A DNA stretch of 64,000 nucleotides from Adiantum capillus-veneris (lineage: Eukaryota > Streptophyta > Polypodiopsida > Polypodiales > Pteridaceae): assembly GCA_014529385.2 (NCBI GenBank), contig CM043958.1, positions 151,452,793 to 151,516,792 on the forward strand, read 5' to 3'. A program made the position numbers and the translations under genes. Of this stretch, positions 12,244 to 24,268 are shown piece by piece; the stretch's first letter is position 1, and the number at the start of each line of letters is the position of its first letter. The notes under the pieces are model-generated. The model made no database searches, had not been told where the DNA came from, and saw nothing but the letters and a program-made list of their open reading frames with translations.

Positions 12244-13504
12244 GCTATCAAGGCTTACCTACTCCTTGCCGTTAGTGTAAGTAGAAGACACAAGGGGAGG
12301 GGTCTTGTGTGTATGGTGCTTGATGAGAATTTGGCACTTGGGGTTGCTGGATTTGCGCTAGAACTCCACGGCTGATGCAGACCTCACATCGAAGGCGTTG
12401 AACTCAATCTTCACCTTGCTTAGATGCTTATCTAAAATTTATAGGTAAATCTCAAAATTTTAGGTGGGATCACACTTAACCTAGGTTTTCTGAGCATTAA
12501 CTATAATTGAATCATCTTATGTCCTGTGCAAACCGAAGCTCTCTCACAAATCTTGCCCACTCTCAAGGTACTCTTTTCCTTTTACACGGACCAAGTGCTC
12601 CACAAAACTAAGGAAACAAAATTCACAGTTTAGACATTTTATTGGGTCAAAGTAATTTCAATCAAAATTGTGTTGATGGATTGGACATAATTTATTTATC
12701 TTTTTAAAAATAAAATATTTTAGCATCTTCAAAATTGAGAATCTCGCATTTTAAAAATTATATTTTTATATATTTTAGTGTCTTTAAATTTAGGATTAGT
12801 AAAGCATTTTAGTGTTTCAGATGATTTAGAACCCCAATAACCCATCTTGAGTGAGCTTGCAAAAAAAAAAGATTAGGGACATAAGCATTTATGGACCAGA
12901 GCATGGCCACAAGCTTATTTATATGAATCTGCTGCGGCAGACATGGCAATGATGCTTCCGAGTGTTAAGCGTAATTTCTACCTTAAAGGGGCAAAGACGA
13001 GCAATGCCGGTGGTATGCAAGTCCTTGCCTAGAGATTATTAAAGCAATGATCTATTGCCTTGGATGCTAGAAATTTGGTCAGCCTCACCCATTCATCGAT
13101 GGCAGAAATGGGTTTACAAAGTCGATGACAAAAATTGGTTTGCAAAGTCAATGTAAGATGACGTTTTTTGGGATTCTACAAAATCAAATAAGCAGATGTG
13201 TGCAATTCATTAATGATGGCTTACATGACATTAAGCATCGGGTTGTCACACCATGTTTTTGGGGTTGCAAAAAATACATCGCATCCGGTTTGAGCCCCAT
13301 GGGGGTTGTGGAGGATTATGTTTGGTTTGGTATTTACTTTGCTACACTATCCTCTATAGAGTCACTATTGAGGTCTTGATCTTTGCTTTTCTAGTTTATA
13401 TACTCGCTCGGCTACTTGTTTGCTCCGAAGTACTCGCTCGAGGATTGGGATTTCTCTCTTTTAACCATTTCTTTTGTGTCTAAGAAGTCTATTTAAAACT
13501 ACAT

Positions 13505-13505
<1 letters not shown>
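12244..13505. other. Intergenic DNA, nothing recognised
   Basis: AT-rich, including a very AT-rich patch at 12660-12790. No conserved ORF, RNA gene or mobile-element domain was seen. Confidence 0.4.

Positions 13506-13506
<1 letters not shown>

Positions 13507-13546
<40 letters not shown>
13507..13546. repeat. (CA)n microsatellite, possible 5' boundary of PLE copy 1
   Basis: About 20 CA units. It precedes a module (TTTAAAC...GTGAG...CTCACTTAGC...ATGGC) that recurs after the (CA)n tracts at 19602 and 21990. Confidence 0.8.
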
Positions 13547-13548
<2 letters not shown>

Positions 13549-13859
13549 CACACGCATGCACAATGCCAGATTCTGAACAATTGATGCATCTATGCGTGCA
13601 TGCATACAGATCAATGAGTACTATTCACACATATAGTCTACTTTTGTACTACTGCCACATAACATGGGGACGTCCTAAGTCTATAAACTTTCAAGTAGTT
13701 GGGGTGTCTGAGGGACTTGCTACTAAATTCGGTCGTTATATATATCAAAATTCACCGGGTAGCAGTTCCTTTTCTCTCCTCTGCCGAAGCTGTTGGGGGG
13801 ATTCATCCGATTCGGCTATGAAATGAGATCATGACCAACAGATAGCGATATCGATTATA

Positions 13860-13985
13860 GATAAGTTTTGAAATCCATTTAAACAGGTGAGTCCTCTTGA
13901 AGAGACTCACTTAGCTTGTTACTGTTTCACTTTGCACTTCGTTTGTATTATGCACATTTGTTTGCTCTTAGTGGGGGCTATGGCA
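13860..13985 (+). promoter_or_regulatory. Shared 5' module of PLE-like copies, copy 1
   Basis: CATTTAAACAGGTGAGTCC, then CTCACTTAGC at 13909, then GGGGGCTATGGC about 70 nt later. The same order (TAAA-rich box, GTGAG/CTGAG, CTCACTTAG, ATGG) is seen at 19784-19892 and 22434-22562. It may be a promoter and leader. Inference from the three-way similarity only. Confidence 0.45.
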
Positions 13986-15628
13986 AGAGGAAAAGAAATG
14001 TTGTGGTGTTGATTAGCATCTATCTTTCTAAAGTGTGAGGGTTTGATAATTGATGTGGCTTGGTTATGCTGAGAGAATGAAAATTTGTTTGCTGTTGGTT
14101 CAAAATGATGCTAGATATGGTAATTTTGGGCTTCGTTAAGCTCCAAATAGATGAGGTTTACTTTACAGATCAAGGGCTGACTACTGGCCTCTAAGGGCTG
14201 ATGGTATTGTGGTTTCCTTGAGGGCTCACAGAGGTCTTGACATGATTGCAAGTAAAGGATATACTCACCCATGTATGACTTTTGCGTAATTTAATGTTCT
14301 ATAGGGATTATTTGGACTAATTCTTTGCAGTTTGTTTGCGCTTACTACTCATTTGATCTATGCCGGTATAGATGGTGACTAGGAGAATATTTAACATCTG
14401 AGTGCTTATGTGAGTAAAGTATGGGATCGATACTGCTTAAGGATATACTATGTGGCTTTTTTTCTAGTCACTTACATGACGATGATGCCTACATGGGTTT
14501 TTCCTGGGCTGAAGCTTCACTATACTTACATTTGCATCTACCACTGCTTACTGTAGGTGACTCCTCCTGGCCTTTTTTTTTAATAATTTGGTTTATGAAG
14601 TCTTTACTTCACTAGTAGTATAGGATTTTAGCTCTTTGACTTACGCTCTAGTAAGTCCATCTACTAGTCGGACACAAGTTGGGATGAAAAATCATGCGCT
14701 TCTATTTACCGCTTGATAAGTACATTGCTGATGGGTCACATAAATTTTGCAATGTGATTTTTGACATGAATCGATACTGGTTGTAGAGTCTAAATTTTGA
14801 AACAGAGACTTTTTGATGGGTGTCATATGCCTATCATTTTTTGCCTGCCTTTTGCTTTGACTTACTAATGTCCTAGTGATGTAATGCATAGAAGACATCC
14901 CATCACTTTTGAACAATATTCTATTCAATTCATTTTTTGCTGCATTTTGGTGACGTGGAAAACAATTCGAATGCCCAACATCATGTGCATACAATAACTT
15001 GCTAATGAGTTGTTTTCTTATTGCTACGGATGCAGGTGAGGGCTATTTCCTTGAGATGTGTGTAGAAATGGACTGTTGCTATCCAAAAATACTAGGCAAA
15101 TGGTTTGACACACGGTCTTAATTGGTTGTCATAGGGAGGGTCACTATAACCTGGTTTGACTAAGATTTGGTTGTACAATATTATTTAAACAACAAATGGT
15201 ATTTGTACACGACCCCTGCACTTTGCTAGTGTTTGTTGGTCTCTGAACGCATAATGTTCAATCGTGATATAGTTAATATAAGTAATTTGAACATACATAA
15301 TTAGCACAAATGATGGATTAAGTTAGTCTACCTGAGAGTGTGGCCGTGAAAATTTTGGTTTTCGGCGAGTGATTTTTATTTCCGGCGAGTGGTTTTCCTT
15401 CACACACGATGGCTTCTCATCATAATGGGGGCCTTACGAATGTGCATTTTTACCACAAAAAAATTACAAGGGGTAAATTAGGCTCCATACTTAACAGGAC
15501 ATTGGCTTTAGAAACTTTCTTGAATCTTTGTTGTATGTTGGTTCCACTGCCTATAAATCCTTGATTGGTTGGTTGGTGCTATGTGGTCCTTCATAGACTA
15601 AGGTTTTGGTTTCCTGCTCACGGCTATC

Positions 15629-17223
15629 ATGGTCTTTGACTTTGCCGGTTTAAGGATTGCAGGTCCAACCTACTGGACTAATTCTATACATACTTTCTTT
15701 TGGGATCACAAACATTTTAAGTTGACAGCTTGCATGAGGGTAGACCACGACCCGAAGAAACATACAAGGATTTTAGAACAAATTAGATTTTACCTAAAAG
15801 ATCTGTCTCCAAAAAATGCCCTAGCTGTTAGAACTAGACCTTTTTTGGCTAGTAGACGGGCCAATATTGTGTTACATGTACCACAAGTAATCCATGACTT
15901 ACTAACAGATTTTTTCTATTGGAGACCCTTGCTCTCTTGCAAGGCTTGGAACTATCTTCTTAGACCTTCTCTGTGGCTACCTCTCTTGTCCTCAGATGTA
16001 TTGGAAGTTTGGATGCTTCTTAATTAATATATGATTCGGCTCTAACTTTAGATAAAAAGATATCTATCTTAAACATGCTATCCTTTAATGATTGGGTAAA
16101 GATTCTGGCTACCTTGGACACATATTTCGAAGACGGGGTGAATATGATTTCACAGTACATAGCCCAATTGCCTATACTTTCTATACAATATCAACAAAAG
16201 AGCTTGCCTTATTTTCTTCTTCAGGAGCAGACTTATCTAGGTTTTTGAAAAAAATATGTGGGCTCAATCCATCTTTTATCAATACCCTTGCCTCCCCAAC
16301 TGTCCTCAAAATAGACGGAATATTTTGCAGAGATAGTGCATCACATGAGGTTGTCAAGGAATTTCAACATAATCTTTGTTCCCTAAGTGACTCTAACCTT
16401 TTAGAAATGGTACCCAAAGTATCCAAGGTTTTCCCTTTCCTAGGTGTTAGATACATTGAAATTGAATCCTTTGGTGTGGACCATCAGCTTTGGGTTCTAC
16501 CTAACAAAGCTTTTCTGGCACCTATTCTTAGTGAAACTTGGGTGTATTTGGCTAATCTCTTTGCCGCCACAATTGAGGATTGTACACTAAGAATTCTAAA
16601 AGGGGCCAGTTCTTAGACAAAGGAGGACTCATTAAAGCCCCCTTTAACCTTAACTTGATAGACCACTTCAAGTGCTCCTCTAATATAGGTCTATACATAC
16701 AAACAAAAGGAAACATGGAGTTTGCTAAAAGTAATCCTGATTTCTACACAGAATCAATTTGGAACGTTTTTCAACTTTATATTAAACGTGCTTGTAAATT
16801 TCTCGACCCTAAAGCTTCATGCGAATTCAGCATTATGTGGTTTGACCATGCTATCTGGTTTGTTATCCTCAATCATTTGGACCGTCTCTTTCTTGAAAAA
16901 CTGGTGGACTTTCATCTGTCCCTCATCTGCTCTTGGCTAGGTGGCCAGGCTAAACAATTAGTAATTGCACAAATTGCTTTCAACATTTTTGTGGGCTTAT
17001 GCTATATATCCTCAAAGAATTGAAAGCCGATGAACCAGGGACATGTTTAACTACCTATGCAAATTACAAAGGTGTTAAGATTATCACCAGTCTTCTCAAG
17101 CCTTGTATTGATGATGATGACTTCCCCTCACTAAGAAGACCCAACTCTCTTGCCACCCCCAATTCTTTCACTTCATTCCTGACACCCAACTCCTCCTCTA
17201 ATTTTACTAGAGGAATCTTGTAG
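15629..17223 (+). pseudogene. PLE-associated N-terminal coding region, unknown function, frameshifted
   Basis: Consecutive frames 15629-16027, 16092-16616, 16580-17023 and 16999-17223 together read as one long protein of ordinary composition (for example FWDHKHFKLTACMRVDHDPK, FLKKICGLNPSFIN, VPKVSKVFPFLGVRYIE). The frame changes place it in the same decay class as the RT downstream. I do not recognise a domain. Position and coding strand suggest it belongs to the same element as the RT. Confidence 0.45.
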
Positions 17224-17299
17224 CTTCACTAGGGAAAGAGGAAGGAACACTCCTATCAGGCACCTTCTTGACTTATGATCACTTATGATTGTGTAGGTT

Positions 17300-17497
17300 G
17301 TGGTTGGCCCTTGTGGAAGATTGTCTCTCACCAAAAAGACATCTTGCAAAGAGTATATTTACGAACATTGTCGCTTTGAAAATGACCTTTTGGATTGGGT
17401 ACACCCTAAAACACTTTTTTGTGAATGTTTTGACTTATTGTTTGGAAACCATGAGATACTTGATAATGTTCTTATTTTTTTATCAACAACCTATTAA
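17300..17497 (+). pseudogene. Possible GIY-YIG nuclease relic upstream of RT
   Basis: One frame reads GPCGRLSLTKKTSCKEYIYE then HC. This recalls the C-C-G...T-K...I.EH core of GIY-YIG nucleases of Penelope-like elements, but the YVG triplet is not present. If real, the nuclease lies N-terminal to the RT, the permuted order reported for the Chlamys/Naiad-type PLEs. The match is short and degraded. Confidence 0.25.
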
Positions 17498-17930
17498 AAA
17501 TGTGGTTTACAATAATGATTTTTTACGACACAACAGCACTGTGCTTGATTGTGCTTGTGATAAATTTATCCCATACTGCAAAGATTTTGATACTTATGGC
17601 TTACATGTGTGCACTTGTAATTTGGATCTTATTGAAAATACCACAGTCCAAAAAATCCTTGCTAAGGGACTTAATCACATACCCACTTTTTCTAAAAACC
17701 CATATCTAGCTTTAACAGCTTTGCTTAACTGTTTAACGGACCTTGTAAGTACTCTCCAACTGGAGAAGATAGTCCTACTGGACTTAGTTAAATTGGTTGA
17801 AAAATGCTTCTTTCAAAAGATCTCACATATACCTTTTCAATGGCTGTCTACTGGCAGCTCTTGGATTGCACCACAACTACCTGTTGTTTTTCAAAAACTT
17901 TTTCAGGACGACTGGTTTATTGTAGGATGA
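17497..17930 (+). pseudogene. Cys-rich pre-RT domain of Penelope-like protein
   Basis: Contains YQQPIKNVVYNNDFLRHNS, then CACDKF and a Cys/His-bearing stretch (GLHVCTCNLDLIEN...ILAKGLNHIPTF). I recall a comparable arrangement (C.C...D..H.HV.TGDL.II.N..L...L.KGPNYR) before the RT in uncharacterised invertebrate RT proteins. That comparison is from memory and needs a profile search. It is followed by the RT in another frame. Confidence 0.5.
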
Positions 17931-19257
17931 TAAAAGCTCCAATTGTTGCACTCTTATATGCAAAAACTTGGCTTGGAATGCAACTCACTCTTGAATTTCT
18001 AGGTAGAAATTCACACCACTTAATACATCCCCTTATGAGGTTACCTATAATATACCAAACATCTAGAAATATGGGGTATGTTATTCAAGATACCAAACTT
18101 CCAGTACTTTTCCCCACCTATAAGTTACACAAGCATAAATTTAGATGGATATTTGATGCCTTGAATAGTATTTTTTCTAACATTACCAAAGAAATTACCC
18201 TCTGCCTTGACCTTGTTCTTTCAGAATCTGAAAATATATGTGCTTCTAAACAAAAAAGCTGCTCTAACTTTCTACACATACACTATAATCCCTTCTGGTT
18301 GGTAAAAAATGCCACTGAGGTTACTCTAAACCTCCCTAAAAAAAAATTTCATCTCTTCACGATAGATATTACTCAGTGCTATGAGAATATACCTTTGGAA
18401 GGAGATTTAGGACTGAAAGATGTTCTATCTGAGATGATTAAGCTTGCCTTCAAGAATGCTAGGAAAATGGGTTTCTTCTACATTTCACTCTTTAGGAAAC
18501 CTAGATGGATTAAAAAACACAATCTTCTCATCCCCTTCACTTCGATGATAAAAATTTAAAAACATATCTTGGGTACTTGATAACTATACCATTCTCTTAG
18601 GAGGACAATGCTTTAATCAAAGCCAGGGCATTCCCATGGGATTTTCCTGCTCACTTGTAATGTGGAATCTATACTTAGCCTTCTTTGAACACAAATGGTT
18701 TCTCAAAACCATGAGTGACAAAAGTAATTATCGTAAACTTTCACTTTTTGATCATACTTACAGATATATGGATGACTTATTAAGCCTCAACAATAGATTA
18801 TTCTTAGAGGAAATTAATCATGTATATCCCAAATGTTTAAAAATTGAACCAACCTTTAAACATGGGCTTACTTCATCAACCGGCTTCTTTACCACTACTA
18901 TCCAATTCCTTAACTTTACGATTGAACTACATAACCCTTGTGTAGGAGAATATGACCAAAAGTTTACTTGGGAAAGAGACCTTTTAGATATCCCACCTTT
19001 TGAATTCTTAAACAAGAACAGTAATCGACCACATAAAGCTGCTCTTAGTACTTGTATTAGCCTACTATACCTAATAGTATACTCCTCTTCTAACTACTTC
19101 TTTGCTTGGGAAGATATTAAGATACTTATACACAAATTTTTCCTTAACGAATTCAAAAGAAAGGACATAATTAACAGAATTACACAATCCCTTTCTCAAA
19201 ATGATTGGCATGCCTTACATTTCAACTACAATAACCTCATCTATTTGATTAGGTAGT
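17931..19257 (+). pseudogene. Penelope-like reverse transcriptase (two frames, one frameshift)
   Basis: RNA-dependent DNA polymerase of a retroelement. Visible motifs in order: FPTYKLHKHKFRWI at about 18109-18151, the segment resembling the K-h-HK...R.I block of PLE RTs; FTIDITQCYENIPLE (18356-18400, catalytic Asp in the D-I-T-Q-C-Y-E-N-I-P block); GGQCFNQSQGIPMG ending near 18641; RYMDDLL at 18762-18782 (catalytic DD); and FLNFTIEL near 18906. The frame shifts once at a T/A-rich run near 18550. The QGIPMG...N.YL..FE spacing and the lack of integrase or RNase H argue for PLE rather than LTR or LINE. No nuclease follows the RT: TAG at 19255 is followed by about 60 nt and (AC)n. Confidence 0.7.
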
Positions 19258-19319
19258 AGGCTCATTCACAATGGGCCTACTATCGAACCATTGTGTATGG
19301 TGCCTGGGACAGGGCGGGT

Positions 19320-19340
19320 ACACACACACACACACACACA
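19320..19340. repeat. (AC)n tract at the 3' end of PLE copy 1
   Basis: About 10 AC units beginning 62 nt after the RT stop. Taken as the element's 3' terminus or its insertion target. Confidence 0.6.
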
Positions 19341-19601
19341 TACGTGTACTTATCCAATAGTTAAATTATGGAAAATTCTTTTTCCTATTTACCTTGGTTA
19401 ATATTCTTAGGTTGTACCCTAAAAATATTATATGGGTTGTTTTTTTTTTGGGGGGGGCAACCCTCTTCCTTCTATCTTCTCATGGACCCACCCCTAAGGA
19501 TATTATGTGAGGATCGTGGATTTCATTGCTACCCTAACCTTCACGCCCTCGCTCTCTCTGTCCCCCTTGATTGTACTACACACCACAGCCTACTGCTAAC
19601 T

Positions 19602-19602
19602 C

Positions 19603-19668
<66 letters not shown>
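19602..19668. repeat. (CA)n microsatellite, possible 5' boundary of PLE copy 2
   Basis: More than 30 CA units, followed by about 115 nt and then the shared 5' module. Confidence 0.85.
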
Positions 19669-21510
19669 TCTCCCTTTCAACTCCCAGTACGCGAGCAGGG
19701 TGGCCATAGAGGCGGCTTGGGAACTTGTAGCCACTAAATACTCTAATCATGGGGCATCTTCTCACCTGGAGATAATCAGATGAGCTATAAAAGGTGAGGG
19801 TGCTTTGGCCCCTCACTTAGTCTATGGGTACTTTTCTCTTTGCGTGTGTATTTCAAAGTAAGGTGTGAGGGCTTTGACACTGTGCAGCTATGGAGGTTGT
19901 TGAACTACCGTCTCAGGTTGGTATTCTCCTTGTTAATGGTACCTTGATGACATACAATAATGTTTTTTACCTTCCTGTCACTACGATGAGTTTAGGTTGT
20001 TTTCTGCTATTTGCGCAGCTATCGCCTGGCTTGACCTGGTTTTTTTGGATATTCTGCTACGACTGCATACTGTGCATGAACTGATTGTTTTAAGGGTGGA
20101 TGGTTAAAGACTATGGCTTGCAGTACCCATTTTTTCTGATACAAGTGGTGATGATCATTGAGGGGACTAATGGTTTTCGAACCCATACTGATCATGCTAA
20201 TTACTTATGTTTTTCTGTCTTTTTTATGATAGGAAGTTGGTTTTTTCATATAGTGGGTTATGACCCAAAAACAATTGTTAACTTGTATAATGCCTTAATG
20301 ATTGTGGTTGAGGCTTCTGGAAACCCATGCATAATCATAGTCCTGGTGCTAGATAATGCCATGTTCAAACATCAAAATAAAGGGAATTTTTTGGTACTTG
20401 GTACTACCGTAAGTTTGGTCTGTCTTGATACTGTGCAGCTCAAAGTTTGGGTTTTTGTTTCCCCTTCACACTAGCTAAAATGGTAATGGTAAAGTTGGCC
20501 CCGAAGGACCAATATTACGTGAAACAAGCTGTGGGGAATATGGTTTGCATACTTTGGGATAAAATGTTGATACCAGGTTCATATCAGGGTATTTTTCCGC
20601 TTAAAAATGCCATTTTTAAAAGTGGTTTACTAGTGGGTAATTAGTTTTAAGCTAGGTAGAATAGATTTAGCAGATTTCTCTCTTATTTATCACAATACAT
20701 ACCAATACAAATTGAGGTAAGTCGGAGTCTCTATGCCCATGTGGGCCTGCAAGTTTTGGTTTTTTGCTTGATGACATAGCCTAAATTGATGCTTTAACCC
20801 AACAATGAACTTTTTTGGGTACATATCTCAAGTTGTTAATTAGGTTACTTTATGCTTTATGGTACTTGTGAAAAGAGGAATTAGGGTATGACAATATGGC
20901 AAAGCAATATTTGAAAAACTAACCTATTGGCAAAAAGAGGGATTAAGACACTTGGATCAAAAGGGGTGATGGCCTTTTGATCAAAATGATATATATGTTA
21001 AATATCTATTTAAGGTCTTATAAAAATTGGGCTATCTAGAAACCATACATATAATTACTTCCAATAAATGGGATAATAAACTTTTTTTACAAATAAAAAC
21101 TAAAGAACTGGAAGACATAAACACTTTGGGATAGTTGTTTTGAATTCAAAAGAGTTGTAAGTTGGACATGGATAACAAATGATAGTCCGTTAACACCTGT
21201 AATACACATCTAAGGCTAACAAATTTGTTGTTGTGTTTGGATGAATGCATGTGAGGACTCTATCCTTTCTTGGAATTTTTTTTGGCTTAAGGCTATTGTT
21301 TGTCGATAATACACTTGCTACTACCACTTGGGAAGTAATTCTTTATTGGATCACCATCATTGTATAGAATGTGGCTTCATTCTCATATGCCATGTACAAA
21401 GATAATTCTAAGAGTGAGTTGTTTTTGTATCATATTTTGCCTTTTCTCTAAAGCCAGCTATCTTTTGAATGTAAAAGTTCATTTATGTCTTATTATATAA
21501 GTTAAAATCA

Positions 21511-21520
<10 letters not shown>
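19669..21520 (+). mobile_element. Possible second, truncated PLE-like copy
   Basis: Begins after (CA)n with the shared module: GCTATAAAAGGTGAGGG (19784), CTCACTTAGTC (19817), ATGG at 19890. ORFs 19890-20084 and 20100-20474 follow but carry no recognised domain, and no RT is present. It ends at the (AC)n at 21513-21545. The copy is supported only by the module and its boundaries. Confidence 0.35.
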
Positions 21521-21551
<31 letters not shown>

Positions 21552-21997
21552 TGGTAGTACTAGTACTGGTACTACTACTGCTATATTGCTATACTATACT
21601 GGTAGTACTGATATTGTATTGGTACTGTATATATTGGTAAGTTTATTGATACTTATTGGTACTACTAGACTATATTGGGACTGATATTGGTGTTGTACTG
21701 GTATTGATACTGGTACTGAAATACACACACAGACACACACAAGGTACTGGTACTGGTACTACTACTAGTGGTAGTGATACTGCTATACTGCTATACTAGA
21801 CTAGTAGTACTAGTGGTTTACTGGTACTGGTACTTACTGGTACTACTAGACTATACTAGTACTTATACTGACACTATACACTACTGGTACTGATACTGCT
21901 ATACTGCTATATTGCTATACTAGTACTGGTAATACTGAAGTTGTACTGGTATTGTATATACTGGTACTAGTACTACGCACGCATGTGCACGCGCGCG

Positions 21998-22031
<34 letters not shown>
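21513..22031. repeat. Composite simple-sequence island: (AC)n, TACTGG/ACTACT-type repeat, (AC)n
   Basis: (AC)n at about 21513-21545 is followed by 430 bp made almost only of TACTGGTA, TAGTACTGG, TGCTATACTGCTATA and similar short words, interrupted by ACACACACAGACACACAC near 21722-21741. A CG/CA-alternating stretch GCACGCGCGCGCCC and (AC)n close it at 22031. No coding potential. Confidence 0.9.
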
Positions 22032-22034
<3 letters not shown>

Positions 22035-22303
22035 GGCTGTTTATAACGTGTTGTTATTTTCCTAGTATATTTCTGCTGGGGTTGTTGGCATGGGATACCT
22101 TAGTGAATAAATTCCTTAAATTCACTACGTAATTTTTGTAAGGTAGTACCTTAATGGTACCTAACCATTAGATACTAAATGGGCTATGGATGGGTTACCC
22201 GGCTCTGTAAATGATGTCATCTTCTTCTTAATAGCGAGGTGGCTCCCTCCTGACAGGTCTGCGATACTGAGCTCTTAAGTGCTCTCTCTCTCTCTCTCTC
22301 TCC

Positions 22304-22334
<31 letters not shown>

Positions 22335-22800
22335 CTCTCTTTGTACATGGCGGTGCTATTACACCATCCCCCTCTTGAAGACGAGCCCACCATATGGCTA
22401 AGAAGGAAGGTTGCTCACCACCTTCTCCAAGCCCTATAAAAAGCTGAGGTTTACATGCTCACTTAGCATTGGTGGTGTTTATATTTGGGAGAAGTGTCTG
22501 TCCATTAGGACTGTGAGGACTTTACGTGCAAAGGGGTAGTGTTAAGTGTCAGATCTATGGCAAACGGCAATGATAAGTAGTCTATTGTGGAGCTGAATGC
22601 TCCAACTCAATCTCAGGTGACTTTTGGCATTGAAATGGACTTCTGTCCAAAATGTTTGATGGTTGTGAGTATTCCTCATGCATATGCTCGTAGAGGCACT
22701 TGAAAAGTTTCTTCTGCTGAAATTTATCTCATGAGAGCTTGTAAAGCACAAGGGGCTTCCTATGGTTTTTTCCCCCTTGTAAATGATTTCATTTCTGGAT
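22032..22800 (+). mobile_element. Possible third PLE-like 5' end
   Basis: After (AC)n, the module CCCTATAAAAAGCTGAGG (22432), CTCACTTAGC (22459) and CTATGGC (22555) repeats. The following frame shares VEL...QSQV-like words with the start of copy 2. (CT)n and a run of about 28 C (22282-22329) interrupt it. There is no RT. Confidence 0.35.
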
Positions 22801-23890
22801 ATATGATTAGTTTGACCTTTCTTATTATTTATCTTTGAAAGCAATCTAGTTGGATGACATCTATAACATGTGGGATACCCATGCATCACCTGCATACGAT
22901 GCCATGTTTTTGTGTCAGGATCATGTAGAGTCTTCTTTCCTTGGCTTAGACATCTCCCTAAAGTGGGGCTCATGGATGGCTTTGTTTCCAATGATGTTGG
23001 CCATATATGGTGAGTGTTTAGCCTACATAATCATGCATGGCCCCTACACTTCATAACCAAGGTCTATCCAAAAACATGATGTAGGGACCTTGGACATCCA
23101 TTACTAGAAAATTGGTTTTGAACTTCCTGCAATCGAATTTGATATAAAGATTTTCAAATAAACCTTTAGCTTGCACAATTTGATGATCTGTGATCCTTAT
23201 TCTAGAAGGTGTAGAATTCATTTCAGCGATCCCCTATTTCTATCTAATATGATTTCCTTGTATATTTACTATAGCCATTTCATCTTGAATGACTCTTGAT
23301 AGTGTGCTCCCAATGTTGTCTCACCTTCTAGTCAGTTTGAATGATTGGTACTTGATCATCCTTAATATCAAGCCAAGCCACTACCATTGCTTTAAATCTA
23401 TTCCATCACCATTTCTTTATGAACTTGGCATCCTTGACAAGGTTCTTATGATATCACCCAAGTCAATAGTGAGCTTTTGGATCCTTTTGTACACCTTGAC
23501 ATAGATCTCATTTTGTTCATTTCTAGAGATCAAGTGTAAAGTGGAAGATCATCTTTTTGGATGACTCTCCTTATAGTGCCATGCTTGTGTTCTCTCCCTT
23601 CACTTCTTTGTTGCTGGATCCTTTGATGGGCAATCAAATTGTTTGTTCCAAACATTTTTTGCTACTGGAAAAAGTCTTTGAATGGATCTAGCCTCTCATC
23701 ACTCATGAATATTTGGATTTCTCCACTCCAGATCCTGCATGATCTGAGCTACCAAGATCCTTTGCTCTTGCCACTCATCCACTTCCTTTGCTTTTCCTTT
23801 AGCTTTCCGTATTGCACTCTACCTCTCCCAATACTAGCGCTTTACACTCTGCTTGGGCTTTCTTATCGGCTCATTTGGGATCCCCTTGAT
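22801..23890. other. Non-coding or decayed repeat DNA
   Basis: Only short ORFs, none with a recognised motif. The adjacent - strand gag relic suggests part of this may be an unrecognisable retroelement body. Confidence 0.35.
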
Positions 23891-23899
23891 GACAATGCC

Positions 23900-24268
23900 A
23901 AAGTTCTTCCATCTTTCCCTCAGTCACTTCAACTTCCATATTGTAACGACATTGTGCTAAAATGTCCCTATATTTCCCACACATGTAACAAGTGAAATTT
24001 TGTTTGGTGAAGCTAGCTCTACCTTGTCCTTGAGCAAATTTTTTTGGTATCTTACTCTACCATCCATACCATTGGTACTGGCTCTATTCTCTATATTCTC
24101 AACAAGCTTCCCTTGTTGAACAAGCTCAAGGTTGGTCAGTGCAATGAGGGGTACATATTTCCTCTCTGTGAAGTTATGTATTTTGATTTTGCAATTGTTC
24201 CACACATGAACAAATGCCTTACAATATATGTAGTGGATGCATTCATTAGATCTGGATTTCCATTGCAT
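23900..24268 (-). pseudogene. Ty3/gypsy gag relic with mutated zinc knuckle
   Basis: The - strand frame across 23949-23990 reads CYMCGKYRDILAQC, a retroviral-type zinc knuckle (CX2CX4HX4C) in which the His is Asp, a one-base change. An adjoining - strand frame (to 24268) encodes the basic segment before it. The nucleocapsid could not bind zinc normally. No protease or RT was recognised nearby on this strand. Confidence 0.5.

Larger units (their letters stand above)
13507..19341 (+). mobile_element. Decayed Penelope-like retroelement, copy 1, bounded by (CA)n tracts
   Basis: The span is inferred from the 5' (CA)n (13507-13546) to the short (AC)n at 19320-19340, which lies 60 nt after the RT stop codon. 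Coding similarity runs from about 15629 to 19257 in at least seven frame changes, so the copy is dead. The RT has PLE/TERT-group motifs rather than LTR-type or LINE-type ones. No LTRs, primer site or poly-A tail were seen. The 5' boundary is the least certain part; 13560-15620 holds no recognised domain apart from the shared 5' module. Confidence 0.55.

Noticed and set aside
18818-19015. - strand ORF over the PLE RT
   Set aside because: Shadow of the RT frame.
19541-19816. ORFs of HTHTHT and CVCVCV
   Set aside because: Artefacts of the (CA)n tract; same for those at 33962, 42000 and 56643-56928.
22542-22991. 149-codon - strand ORF
   Set aside because: Overlaps the third PLE-like module; no recognisable domain and composition like non-coding flank.
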